Positions 46,480 through 54,555 of a stretch of DNA of 64,000 bases are shown here, one piece after another. The first letter of the stretch is position 1. Each line of letters starts with the position of its first letter. Origin of the DNA: Actinomycetales bacterium Actino_02 (GTDB taxonomy: Bacteria > Actinomycetota > Actinomycetes > Propionibacteriales > Propionibacteriaceae). The notes under the pieces were generated by a model. It was not told the DNA's origin. It saw only the letters and a program-made list of their open reading frames with translations, and searched no databases. Position numbers and translations under genes: made by a program. The DNA lies in the NCBI GenBank assembly GCA_001603275.1, contig LUYM01000020.1:1-64000 (forward strand). The letters are read 5' to 3'.

Positions 46480-47930
46480 CGGCTTCCCTTCGCCAGAAGA
46501 TCGAGCAATGCGAGCATCGTGGCCCGGCCGGCACCGAAGGTCGCAATGTCGGCCTCGACGACCCCCGGAGAGGGCCAACCCTCTTCGACCACCAGGACGG
46601 ACCTGCCACTGTTCCGCAGCCGCAGGACAGCCTCGCGCAGGAATGGTACTCGGTTCAGATCGCGTCCCTGGGCGATGATCGGCGAGCGGGGGGAGCCCTC
46701 GAGCACCGCGGCCAACTCGTCCAGATCGGACGCGCTGGCGCAGCTCGCGCCCGGCAGCGCCTCGGTGATGGACGGCAGGTGGTCGGCCAGGCCCCACGGT
46801 GTCTCGCCGGCGGCGATGTTCGGTGCCGAATGCAGCTGCAGCAGCAGGGGAGCCTGCTGGGGCGGCACTGGCCCGCGCAGGAGGAAGCCACGGCTGTCCA
46901 GGCGGGGAGGGTCGACCAGCGCTGGCTGAGCTGCTTGGCGAGCCCTTCGGCGCTGCTCGCCGAGGGCCTCGGTTCGGGCAGCGGCATCGAGCAGTCGGGC
47001 TGCGTCCAGGCGTCCGGCGTCCACGGCGGCGCGCAGCTCGGCGCGGATCCCGGCGATCTGATCCCCGGTATTGCCTGAGCCGATGCACAGCAGATCGGCC
47101 CCCGCGCTCAGCGCGCTGATCGCAGCTTCAGCGATGCCGCGTCCGGCGCTGGCCCCTGCCATGTCGAGGGCGTCGGTCACGATCAGGCCGTCGAAGCCGA
47201 GTTCGTCGCGCAGCAGGCTGAGGATGGGGGCTGACAAGGTGGCCGGCACCTCGGCGTCCAGCACCGGGACGACGATGTGGGAGGTCATCACCGCGGCTAC
47301 TCCGGCCTCGATCGCCGCCCGGAAGGGCGGCAACTCGCGTTCGCGTAGTTGCTCACCGGTGATCGCGAGCACCGGGAGGTCCTTGTGGGAGTCGACGGCG
47401 GTGTCGCCGTGGCCGGGGAAGTGCTTTGCGCAGGCGGCGATGCCGCTGCTTTGCAGGCCGCGGGTGTAGGCGGCGACGTGCGCTGCGACCCGAGTCGGGT
47501 CGGCACCGAAGCTGCGCACGCCGATCACCGGGTTCAGCGGGTTGGAGTTGACGTCCGCCACCGGCGCCAGGTTCACGTCGGCCTCGACCGTGGCCAGTTC
47601 GGCGCCGATCGCGGCGGCGCTCGCCCTGGTCAACTCCGGGTCGTCCAGCCGACCGAGCAGGGCGGCTCCGGCATAGGGCGACCCCTCGGTGTGGTGCAAT
47701 CGGGTGACGTCTCCGCCCTCTTCGTCGATGGCGACCAGCGCGGTCGGGTTGGCTTGATGGATCGCGGCGTTCAGGGCCCGCAACTGCGCAGGACTGTCCA
47801 CATTGCTGGCGAACAGGCACACCGATCCCAGCCCGCCGCGCAACTCGGCCTCCAGCCAGGCGGGCAGCTCGGGCCCGTCGAAGCCAGGCATCAGTACCCG
47901 GGCGATCGCCCGGTCCAACTCATCGGTCAT
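46476..47930 (-). CDS. nagZ: Glycoside hydrolase family 3, NagZ-like beta-N-acetylhexosaminidase
   Basis: A 484-residue GH3 enzyme without signal peptide, thus cytosolic. The NagZ motif K-H-F-P-G-H-G-D-T-x-x-D-S-H lies near 168-181, and the nucleophile Asp in V-T-D-A-L-D-M near 253. D-E-E-G-G near 69 is a substrate-loop feature. It removes GlcNAc from imported disaccharides or muropeptides. The C-terminal roughly 150 residues form a second domain. It lies between permease genes and the kinase, supporting amino-sugar salvage. Confidence 0.9.
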   Translation of the reverse strand: MTDELDRAIARVLMPGFDGPELPAWLEAELRGGLGSVCLFASNVDSPAQLRALNAAIHQANPTALVAIDEEGGDVTRLHHTEGSPYAGAALLGRLDDPELTRASAAAIGAELATVEADVNLAPVADVNSNPLNPVIGVRSFGADPTRVAAHVAAYTRGLQSSGIAACAKHFPGHGDTAVDSHKDLPVLAITGEQLRERELPPFRAAIEAGVAAVMTSHIVVPVLDAEVPATLSAPILSLLRDELGFDGLIVTDALDMAGASAGRGIAEAAISALSAGADLLCIGSGNTGDQIAGIRAELRAAVDAGRLDAARLLDAAARTEALGEQRRRARQAAQPALVDPPRLDSRGFLLRGPVPPQQAPLLLQLHSAPNIAAGETPWGLADHLPSITEALPGASCASASDLDELAAVLEGSPRSPIIAQGRDLNRVPFLREAVLRLRNSGRSVLVVEEGWPSPGVVEADIATFGAGRATMLALLDLLAKGSR

Positions 47931-47933
47931 TAC

Positions 47934-48791
47934 TCAGCCCTTCACTGCTCCGGCGACCAGCCCCGAGGTCAGTCGTCCCTGGACGATCAGGAAGAAGATG
48001 ATCACCGGCACCGCCACCAGTGTGGACGCCGCCATCACCTGTCCCCAGTCGGTCTCTCTGGTCGCACTGGCCTGGACGAACCCGCGCAGCCACAGCGGCA
48101 ACGTCCGGTACTCGTCCTTCTGCAGGATCACCAAGGCCACGGTGAACTCGTTCCAGGCCTGCAGGAAGGCGTACACCCCCGAGGCGACCAGGCCGGGAGC
48201 CAGCAGCGGGAAGGTGATCCGGAAGAATGCCTGGGTGCGGCTGCAGCCGTCGACCATGGCGGCCTCTTCGAGGTCGGCCGGCACTCCGGCCACGAAACCG
48301 CGCAGCATCCAGATCGTGAACGGCACCACGGCGGCGATGTAGATGATCGAGACGCCGATCACCGAGTTCAGCAGGTTCAGGGTGCTCATCATCTTGTACT
48401 GGGCGATGAACAGACCTTCGGCCGGCAGCATCTGGATGAACAGCACAGCCAGCACGAATGAGGTGCGCCCGCGGAACTTGAAGCGGCTGATGGCAAGGGC
48501 GGCCAGGAAAGCGAACAACAGGCAGACCGCCACCGTGGTCACCGTGATGGCTGCGCTCATACCCAGTGCCGGGAGGAAGCTGCCCTGGTTGAGCACTGCG
48601 GTGAAGTTGTCCAGTGAGCCGCCCGCCGGCCAGAACCGCGGCGTTGTTGAGGTGAGCACGGAGTTGGGCAGCAGGGCCGAGTTGAGCATCCAGTAGACCG
48701 GGAAGGCCCAGCCCATGGCGACCAGGATGGCCACTGCGCTGAGCAGTGCTCGGCCCGGCCGGAAGCGCCGCCGGATGGTTGCCTGACTCAT
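47934..48791 (-). CDS. Carbohydrate ABC transporter permease, MalG type
   Basis: A 285-residue permease with six helices and the EAA loop E-E-A-A-M-V-D-G-C-S-R-T-Q-A-F-F near 187-202. ATG 48791 overlaps the preceding permease stop by 1 bp, so the two are coupled. Its N-terminus follows a GGAGGA site. The operon lacks an ATPase gene, as in actinobacterial importers that share an MsiK-type ATPase. Confidence 0.93.
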   Translation of the reverse strand: MSQATIRRRFRPGRALLSAVAILVAMGWAFPVYWMLNSALLPNSVLTSTTPRFWPAGGSLDNFTAVLNQGSFLPALGMSAAITVTTVAVCLLFAFLAALAISRFKFRGRTSFVLAVLFIQMLPAEGLFIAQYKMMSTLNLLNSVIGVSIIYIAAVVPFTIWMLRGFVAGVPADLEEAAMVDGCSRTQAFFRITFPLLAPGLVASGVYAFLQAWNEFTVALVILQKDEYRTLPLWLRGFVQASATRETDWGQVMAASTLVAVPVIIFFLIVQGRLTSGLVAGAVKG

Positions 48792-49723
48792 CAGGAGTCC
48801 TCCTTCATCAGGTGGACGACGTAGAAGAAGCTGAGCACCAACGTCAGGAGCAGGACGAAGATCGACAGCGCTGAGGCCATCGCGAAGTCCGACGAGCCGA
48901 CGCCGAGCCGGTAGATGTAGGTGCCCAGCAGATCGGTGGACGCGGTGGGGGCGCCGGCGTCCTGCAGCATCCGGATCTGGGCGAAGACCCGCAGGTCCCA
49001 GATCACCTGGAGCAGTCCGACAATCATCAGCACTGGCCGGATCATCGGCACGATGATGGCGAAGAAGCGTTGGACGCTGCCGGCCCCGTCCAAGGCGGCG
49101 GCCTCCATGATCTCCTCGGAGATCTGGGTCAGCCCGGCGTAGATCGAAAAGGCGACGAAGGGGACCGACATCCACACCACGATCACGGTCGCCACGAAGT
49201 AGAAGCTGAGCGGCTGTTCGAGCCAGTTGTGATTGGTGAAGTCGAGGCCCAGGTTGGTGAGCAGCCAGTTGACCAAGCCGCGTCGCCAGTCGAAGACCCA
49301 GATCCATACGGTCATCACGGCGATCACCGGCATCGCCCAGGCCAGCAGCATCGAGATCTGCAGGACGAGCCGGATCACCTTTCCCACCGCGTTCATCAGC
49401 AGTGCGATCAGGACTCCGAGGATCACGGTGATGATTGCGTTGGTCAGGCAGAACGCGATCGAGCGCCCGACCACGGCCCAGGTCTGGGGGTCGCTGAACA
49501 GCTGGCGGTAGTTGTCCAGCCCGACGAAGGTGGGTGGCTTGCCGAACTGCTGGGCCAGCCCGAACTTCTGCAGTGAGGTGAGGATCTGCCAGTACAGCGG
49601 GTAGCCGAGGGCGAACAGCAGCACGGCCACGCTGGGGATCAGGAGCAGATACGGGGCCGGTCGGAACCGTCGCGGACCGGCGGTGGCCCGGGCGGCCGCT
49701 GGTGCGGAGCTGGTTGCTGGCAT
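48791..49723 (-). CDS. Carbohydrate ABC transporter permease, MalF type
   Basis: A 310-residue permease with six helices, the first at about 25-45, and the EAA loop E-E-I-M-E-A-A-A-L-D-G-A-G near 207. It pairs with the MalG-type permease to form the channel of an amino-sugar importer. The start is 101 bp beyond the binding-protein gene, with a long hairpin between them. Confidence 0.93.
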   Translation of the reverse strand: MPATSSAPAAARATAGPRRFRPAPYLLLIPSVAVLLFALGYPLYWQILTSLQKFGLAQQFGKPPTFVGLDNYRQLFSDPQTWAVVGRSIAFCLTNAIITVILGVLIALLMNAVGKVIRLVLQISMLLAWAMPVIAVMTVWIWVFDWRRGLVNWLLTNLGLDFTNHNWLEQPLSFYFVATVIVVWMSVPFVAFSIYAGLTQISEEIMEAAALDGAGSVQRFFAIIVPMIRPVLMIVGLLQVIWDLRVFAQIRMLQDAGAPTASTDLLGTYIYRLGVGSSDFAMASALSIFVLLLTLVLSFFYVVHLMKEDS

Positions 49724-49764
49724 CGCCGGATCTTTCTGGCTGGTGTGGACGTCCTGGGCGGGGC

Positions 49765-49803
49765 GACGTCCCTGGACGGACGGTCTTGCCGCCCAGGGAC
49801 GTC
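49765..49803 (-). terminator. Intercistronic hairpin between binding protein and permease genes
   Basis: An 11-bp perfect inverted repeat (GACGTCCCTGG / CCAGGGACGTC) with a 17-nt loop. As in the arabinose operon, it may raise binding-protein expression over the permeases. Confidence 0.6.
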
Positions 49804-49824
49804 TTCAGTGTGACGCTGTGCTGA

Positions 49825-51204
49825 CTACTTCTGGTTCAGCATCGGGGTCAGGATCGCGTCGTACTCGGCCGCGAGAGCTGCCACGTCGCCGCCGTCGGCG
49901 ATCTTGGCGAAGAACTCCTCGAGCTTGCCCGAGGCCTCCACGCCGGCCCAACCGGGAGCAGCCGGGGTCAGCTTGGAGTTGGACGCCGACTCGATCAGCG
50001 CCTTGGCGAACTCGTCGTCGCCCAGGCTGGAGGTGTAGTCGGAGTTGGCCGGGCCGAGGCCGTTCTTGCCCAGCATCTGCTGGTACTCGGGGCTGAAGAT
50101 GATCTTCAGCAGCTCACGAGAGCCTTCCTGGTTCTTCGAGGCAGCCGAGATGCCGATGTTGGAGCCACCGGCGAAGACCGGAGCGGGCTTGCCGTCGTTG
50201 CCGGGCAGAGCGAACACGCCGAACTTATCGGTGTTCCACTCGCGTACTTCCTTGCCGTCCTTCTTCACCAGGTCGCCGATCGACCAGTGCGCCCAACCCG
50301 GAGCCATGATGGTGGCTGCGGCCAGGCTGGTCTTGCCGGTCACCTTGTTGGGATCCTTCGCGTCGTCCTTCACCACGTCGGAGTCATTGATGTACAGCCA
50401 CGGCGACTGGTCCTTGGCGGTCTTCGGGGCGCGGGAGGCGTCCTTCTGGATCTCCTGCAGCTGGGTCAGGCCCTTGATCGAGTTCGGGTCGGACAGGGTG
50501 GACGTCCACGAGCCATTCTCGGACTTGGCCAGATCGCCACCATTGGCGAAGATCCACGAAATGCCGTTGCGCCAGTCCTGGCCGCCGATGAAGAAGCCGG
50601 AGAAGTCCTTGATGCTCTTCGGGTTCTTGGCCGCGATGGTCTTCACGGCCGCGTTGAACTCGTCCAGGGTCTTGGGCACCTCGACTCCGGCTGCCTTGTA
50701 GATGTCCTTGCGGTAGAACATGTAGCGAGAGCCGAAGTAGTAGGGCAGCGTGTAGTTCTTGCCGTCCACCTTGCCAACCTCGACGAAGGACTGCAGCAGC
50801 TTGTCACCGCCCAGTTCGGCGTACAGGTCGGAGACATCGGAGAAGGCGCCCACGTTGGTGAAGGTCGGCGACTGGGTGTTACCGACCTCGACCACGTCCG
50901 GGGTGTTGTTGGCGTCGGGAAGTGCTGCGGTCAGCTTGGTGACCAGGTCGCCCCAGGACTGCTCCTCGATGGTCAAGGTGCCGCCGGTCTTGGCCTTATA
51001 GGTGTCCTTGAGGTAGGTGCGCAGGGCATCGGGGGTGTCCCCGCCGGCGAGCCACAAGGTGATGTTCTGGGCGGCTGCCGAGCTGGCCGAACCGGCCGGG
51101 CTGGATGCCGGGCTGCTGGGCGAGCTGCTGCTGCCGGCAGCACAGCCGGTCAGCGCGACCGTCGCGGCAGTGGCCGCCGCGATCGCGGTGAGCAACTTCT
51201 TCAT
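49825..51204 (-). CDS. Sugar ABC transporter substrate-binding lipoprotein
   Basis: A 459-residue family 1 extracellular solute-binding protein. Lipobox L-T-G-C (Cys21), Ser-rich linker, mature domain starting N-I-T-L-W-L-A-G-G near 47. V-E-V-G-N-T-Q near 106 and W-A-H-W-S-I-G near 305 are consistent with oligosaccharide binding. ATG 51204 has AAAGGAAC. Operon context with NagZ suggests GlcNAc-containing saccharides as substrate. Confidence 0.92.
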   Translation of the reverse strand: MKKLLTAIAAATAATVALTGCAAGSSSSPSSPASSPAGSASSAAAQNITLWLAGGDTPDALRTYLKDTYKAKTGGTLTIEEQSWGDLVTKLTAALPDANNTPDVVEVGNTQSPTFTNVGAFSDVSDLYAELGGDKLLQSFVEVGKVDGKNYTLPYYFGSRYMFYRKDIYKAAGVEVPKTLDEFNAAVKTIAAKNPKSIKDFSGFFIGGQDWRNGISWIFANGGDLAKSENGSWTSTLSDPNSIKGLTQLQEIQKDASRAPKTAKDQSPWLYINDSDVVKDDAKDPNKVTGKTSLAAATIMAPGWAHWSIGDLVKKDGKEVREWNTDKFGVFALPGNDGKPAPVFAGGSNIGISAASKNQEGSRELLKIIFSPEYQQMLGKNGLGPANSDYTSSLGDDEFAKALIESASNSKLTPAAPGWAGVEASGKLEEFFAKIADGGDVAALAAEYDAILTPMLNQK

Positions 51205-51254
51205 CGGTAGTTCCTTTCGGTTTACTGCGGAGTGGGACGTGCTGCTCGGGGAGA

Positions 51255-52361
51255 TCAGGCAACCCCGAGTTCGGACAGCAGGACGAGTGCGACGGCGCCC
51301 ATCAAGACGGCGTCGGAGCCCAACGAGCTGGCCTTCAAATCAAGTTCGGGACGGAAGTCCGATTGGGTGCGGTGCGCGATCGTCTCCCGGGTCGCGGCCA
51401 GCAGCGGGCCGTCGACGAGCTCGGACGGCCCACCCACCACGACGTGGGCCAGGCCGAGCATGCCGACCACCGGCGCCAGTGCGGCGCCGAGCTGGGTGCC
51501 GGCCTCGGCGAGCACCTGATCGCGGTGCTGCGGGTCGGCCTGGACGCGTGCCGTCAGGGCCGGGACCGAGATCCAGGTCTCCAGGCATCCGACCTTGCCG
51601 CAGGGGCACTCGGCACCGTTCTCGTCAATGACGACGTGGCCGATCTCACCGGCGTCACTGGCCGCACCGCCGACCAGTTGGCCGCCGACCAGGACGCCGG
51701 CGCCGACGCCGCGGGAGATGTGGATGCGGACCAGATCATCGGGTCCGCCGTCGAAGCGACGCTCGGCCAGCACGGCGACGTTGGCGTCGTTCTGGACCCG
51801 CACCGGGATGCCGAGTTCGGTGGAGAGAAGCTCCTGCAGTGGGAGGTCGCGCCAGCGCAGGTTGGGTGCGCGCAGCACGCGTCCGGCGGCGTCCACAGTG
51901 CCGGGAGTGCCCACGCCGAGTCCGAGCACCGGACGTGTGGCCGCCGCGATCAGTTCTGCTGCCAGCTCACGAGCCGCCCGCAAGGCCTCCTCGCCAACGG
52001 CGCCGTCCAGGCGGCGATCGATTCGAGTGACCAGCGTGCCGCCGAGGGTGAAGATCGCCCCGCGCAGTTGGTCCTTGGCCGACAGGTCGATGGCCAGGAT
52101 GTCCCGAGATCCGGGGTCGAAGGTGAGCAGCGTGCTCGGCTTGCCCGGACGGGCGTCGGCGCTGGTGCCGACTTCATGGACGAGTCCGCTGGCCATCAGT
52201 TCGGCGACGAGGTCGGAGACGGTGACCTTGGTCAGGCCGGTGCTCCGGGCCAGGTCTGCGCGAGAGAGGGCAGGGCCGTCGTAGATGTCCTGCAGGACCA
52301 GCGCCAGATTGCTGCGGCGGGCGTCCTCAGGACGAAGGCTTCGGCGAGCTGTCTTCTGCAC
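51255..52361 (-). CDS. ROK-family transcriptional repressor (NagC/XylR type)
   Basis: A 368-residue regulator: N-terminal winged helix (about 12-75, L-S-R-A-D-L-A-R-S-T-G-L-T-K-V-T-V), then a ROK domain with G-V-G-T-P-G near 150, E-I-G-H near 242 and zinc motif C-P-C-G-K-V-G-C-L-E near 254. It is first in the operon for amino-sugar uptake. GTG 52361 lies at the edge of a 31-bp palindrome, so it probably represses itself and the operon. No ribosome site is seen. Confidence 0.92.
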   Translation of the reverse strand: MQKTARRSLRPEDARRSNLALVLQDIYDGPALSRADLARSTGLTKVTVSDLVAELMASGLVHEVGTSADARPGKPSTLLTFDPGSRDILAIDLSAKDQLRGAIFTLGGTLVTRIDRRLDGAVGEEALRAARELAAELIAAATRPVLGLGVGTPGTVDAAGRVLRAPNLRWRDLPLQELLSTELGIPVRVQNDANVAVLAERRFDGGPDDLVRIHISRGVGAGVLVGGQLVGGAASDAGEIGHVVIDENGAECPCGKVGCLETWISVPALTARVQADPQHRDQVLAEAGTQLGAALAPVVGMLGLAHVVVGGPSELVDGPLLAATRETIAHRTQSDFRPELDLKASSLGSDAVLMGAVALVLLSELGVA

Positions 52362-52390
52362 GTTCGTTAGTAAACCTTACTAACGAACGT
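52360..52390. promoter_or_regulatory. Perfect 14-bp inverted repeat, ROK operator
   Basis: Arms ACGTTCGTTAGTAA and TTACTAACGAACGT separated by ACC. The inner TTAGTAA-N3-TTACTAA resembles ROK/NagC-type operators. It overlaps the regulator's start codon. The rest of the gap to 52472 shows nothing further. Confidence 0.85.
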
Positions 52391-52472
52391 CTGGGCAAGG
52401 ACTTTCCTGTCCCGTTATCCAAACGTCACTTTCGCTCGGTCAGCAGGGGACCGGACGACGCCGGCGGATGGC

Positions 52473-53282
52473 TCAGGCCAGAGCGCCGGCCAGCATCACG
52501 CCGATCACCATGCCGAGAATCACCGGGGCCAGCACGGCGAGGACGATGGCGCCGATGCCCCAGCTGCGTCCGGCCTTCTTGACGACCGCGACGATGCCGG
52601 TGACCAGGCCGGCCAGGCCCAGCAGCGAAGCCAGGTTGAGGAGCACCCCGGCCATCGGGAAGTCCTTCAGGATGGCCTGGGTGAGCACCTCCTGGCTCGG
52701 CTCCGAACCGGTGCGAGCAGCCGTGACGAAGAACTCCTGGAGCATCGGAACCATCGGCAGCATGGCGGCCAACGAGACGATCAGAGCGATCAGTGGAAGG
52801 GCGAAGGCGACGATCCCGAGCACCGGGCTCGGCGGCTTGGGCGGCGTGGGGTAGGCGATCGGGTAGCCGGGTTGTCCGTACGGGTTCGGTTGGCCGTACG
52901 GATTCGATTGTCCGTAAGGGGCTGGCTGTCCGTAGGCCGGCTGCCCGTACGGGTTCGGCTGTGGGTAGCCGGTCTGGCCATACCCACCGGGCTGGTTGTG
53001 GCTGGAGGCTTGGCCGTACTGCCCCGGCTGGCCGTACCCGGTAGGTGCCGCATACGGCCCGGGCTGGGGGTAGCCGCCCGGCTGCGGGTAGGCGCTTGGC
53101 TGGGGGTAGGCGCTTGGCTGGGGGTAGGCGCCCGACTGGCCGTACCCGGCCTGCGGCGGGTAAAGCGACGGGTCGCTCGCGGCAGGGGCGGACGGCGGTT
53201 GCGTCCCGGCAGGGTCGCTCGACGGCACCGAAGCGTCGGGTAGCGGCTGTGCGGTCGGGTCAGAAGGCTGATCTGGGGCCAT
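52473..53282 (-). CDS. DUF4190-like membrane protein with Tyr-Gly-Gln-Pro repeats
   Basis: A 269-residue protein. Residues 1-140 are low-complexity Pro/Gly/Tyr/Gln with many Y-G-Q-P and S-A-Y-P-Q-P units. Two or more hydrophobic helices follow at about 150-265 (I-V-A-F-A-L-P-L-I-A-L-I-V, then G-L-V-T-G-I-V-A-V-V, then A-I-V-L-A-V-L-A-P-V). This plan is common in actinobacterial DUF4190 proteins of unknown function. It is divergent from dgt and probably not part of the sugar operon. Confidence 0.8.
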   Translation of the reverse strand: MAPDQPSDPTAQPLPDASVPSSDPAGTQPPSAPAASDPSLYPPQAGYGQSGAYPQPSAYPQPSAYPQPGGYPQPGPYAAPTGYGQPGQYGQASSHNQPGGYGQTGYPQPNPYGQPAYGQPAPYGQSNPYGQPNPYGQPGYPIAYPTPPKPPSPVLGIVAFALPLIALIVSLAAMLPMVPMLQEFFVTAARTGSEPSQEVLTQAILKDFPMAGVLLNLASLLGLAGLVTGIVAVVKKAGRSWGIGAIVLAVLAPVILGMVIGVMLAGALA

Positions 53283-53363
53283 GACTAGAGCCTAACCGAG
53301 CAGTTGTGCGCCGGAGGGCAATCGGAACGCTGACTGCGGGTGGGGTCTTCGGCGAACCGATGA

Positions 53364-53369
53364 CAAGAT
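53364..53369 (+). promoter_or_regulatory. -10 box of a probable leaderless dgt promoter
   Basis: CAAGAT, 6 nt before ATG 53376, without a Shine-Dalgarno site. Confidence 0.45.
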
Positions 53370-53375
53370 GGGGCT

Positions 53376-54506
53376 ATGGCCTCTCCCGAGCTGCAAGCCC
53401 GCACTGTGGCCTGGGCGCAAACCATGGCCGGCCACCCCGGCGAGGGGCTGGTCCGGGCTCATGCCGTTCCCGGGACGCGGCTGCCTCAGCGTCCGCCGGT
53501 CTGGCGTGAGCAGCGCGAAGCCTGGGAGGCCGAGCACTTGCGTCCCGGAGCGACCTTGGCCGTCGGGGCCGGTGACCGGGCCGAACCGGAGGAGCCCGAT
53601 CAGGAGCGCACCTGTTTCGAGCGGGACCGGGATCGGATCGTCCACTCCACCGCCTTTCGGCGGCTGGCCGGCAAGACCCAGGTGGTGGTCTATCCGACAG
53701 ACCACCAGCGGACCCGGCTCACTCACGCCCTCGAGGTGGCCCAGGTGGCGACGTCCATCGCCCGTGGGGTCGGGGTCAACGTCGCGCTGACCGAGGCGAT
53801 CGCGCTCGGCCACGACTGTGGGCACGGCCCGGGCGGGCATGCTTCCGAGGAGGCTTTCGACGCCTTCCTGCCCGAGGGCTACGACCACGGTCCGTGGGGG
53901 GCTGATGTGGTGCTCACCGGGCTGAATCTGTGCAGCCAGACTCTCGACGGGATTCGCAACCACTCATGGTCGCGGCCCACGCCGGTCACCGTCGAGGGCG
54001 AGATTGTCAGCTGGGCCGACCGGATCGCCTATTGCGCCCACGATCTGGAGGACGCAGCCTCGGCCGGCATCGTCGCCCTCGATGAGTTGCCGGAGCAGGT
54101 CGGCGCTGTCTGTGGCCGGACTCGTCGTGAGCAGCTCGGCACCTTCGTCCGCGCGGTGATCTCGACCAGCGCCGAGACCGGCGAGATCGGCATGCGTGCT
54201 GAGCAGGCCGAGGCATTGGCTGCGCTGCGCGCGTTCAACTATCAGCGGATCTACACCCGGCCGGATTCAGTAGCTCAGGCGCGAGCCGTGATCGATGTGC
54301 TGCACTCGCTGGTGGAGTACTTCACCGAGCGGCCGGCCCGGCTGCCCGCGGACTACGCCCCGGCCGACGACGGGCCTGACACGGTCGTTCGGGCTGCGGT
54401 CAGCTATGTGGCGGGCATGACCGACCGGTTCGCATTCAGCCTGGCCGCCGAGCATTTGGGCTGGGCCCCCGAACGGCTGCCCCGGGGGATCGGACGTGGG
54501 GCATGA
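53376..54506 (+). CDS. dgt: dGTPase-like HD-domain triphosphohydrolase
   Basis: A 376-residue HD-superfamily protein related to deoxyguanosinetriphosphate triphosphohydrolase, hydrolysing dNTPs to nucleoside and triphosphate. Metal residues: R-T-R-L-T-H near 110-115, H-D-C-G-H-G near 148-153, and W-A-D-R-I-A-Y near 215. The first 60 residues are a variable extension. The position just before dnaG is conserved in actinobacteria. Confidence 0.92.
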   Translation: MASPELQARTVAWAQTMAGHPGEGLVRAHAVPGTRLPQRPPVWREQREAWEAEHLRPGATLAVGAGDRAEPEEPDQERTCFERDRDRIVHSTAFRRLAGKTQVVVYPTDHQRTRLTHALEVAQVATSIARGVGVNVALTEAIALGHDCGHGPGGHASEEAFDAFLPEGYDHGPWGADVVLTGLNLCSQTLDGIRNHSWSRPTPVTVEGEIVSWADRIAYCAHDLEDAASAGIVALDELPEQVGAVCGRTRREQLGTFVRAVISTSAETGEIGMRAEQAEALAALRAFNYQRIYTRPDSVAQARAVIDVLHSLVEYFTERPARLPADYAPADDGPDTVVRAAVSYVAGMTDRFAFSLAAEHLGWAPERLPRGIGRGA

Positions 54507-54543
54507 TCTGCCCGGCCTGGGCCCAACCGTGGGCACAACGGCC

Positions 54544-54549
54544 TAGACT
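54544..54549 (+). promoter_or_regulatory. -10 box of a probable leaderless dnaG promoter
   Basis: TAGACT, 6 nt before GTG 54556; the spacer GCGCCC has no ribosome site. Confidence 0.5.
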
Positions 54550-54555
54550 GCGCCC

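Noticed and set aside
53045-53160. Tandem-repeat DNA considered as a CRISPR-like or minisatellite array
   Set aside because: The repeats are in frame and encode Tyr-Gly-Gln-Pro units of a low-complexity protein region, with no spacer structure.
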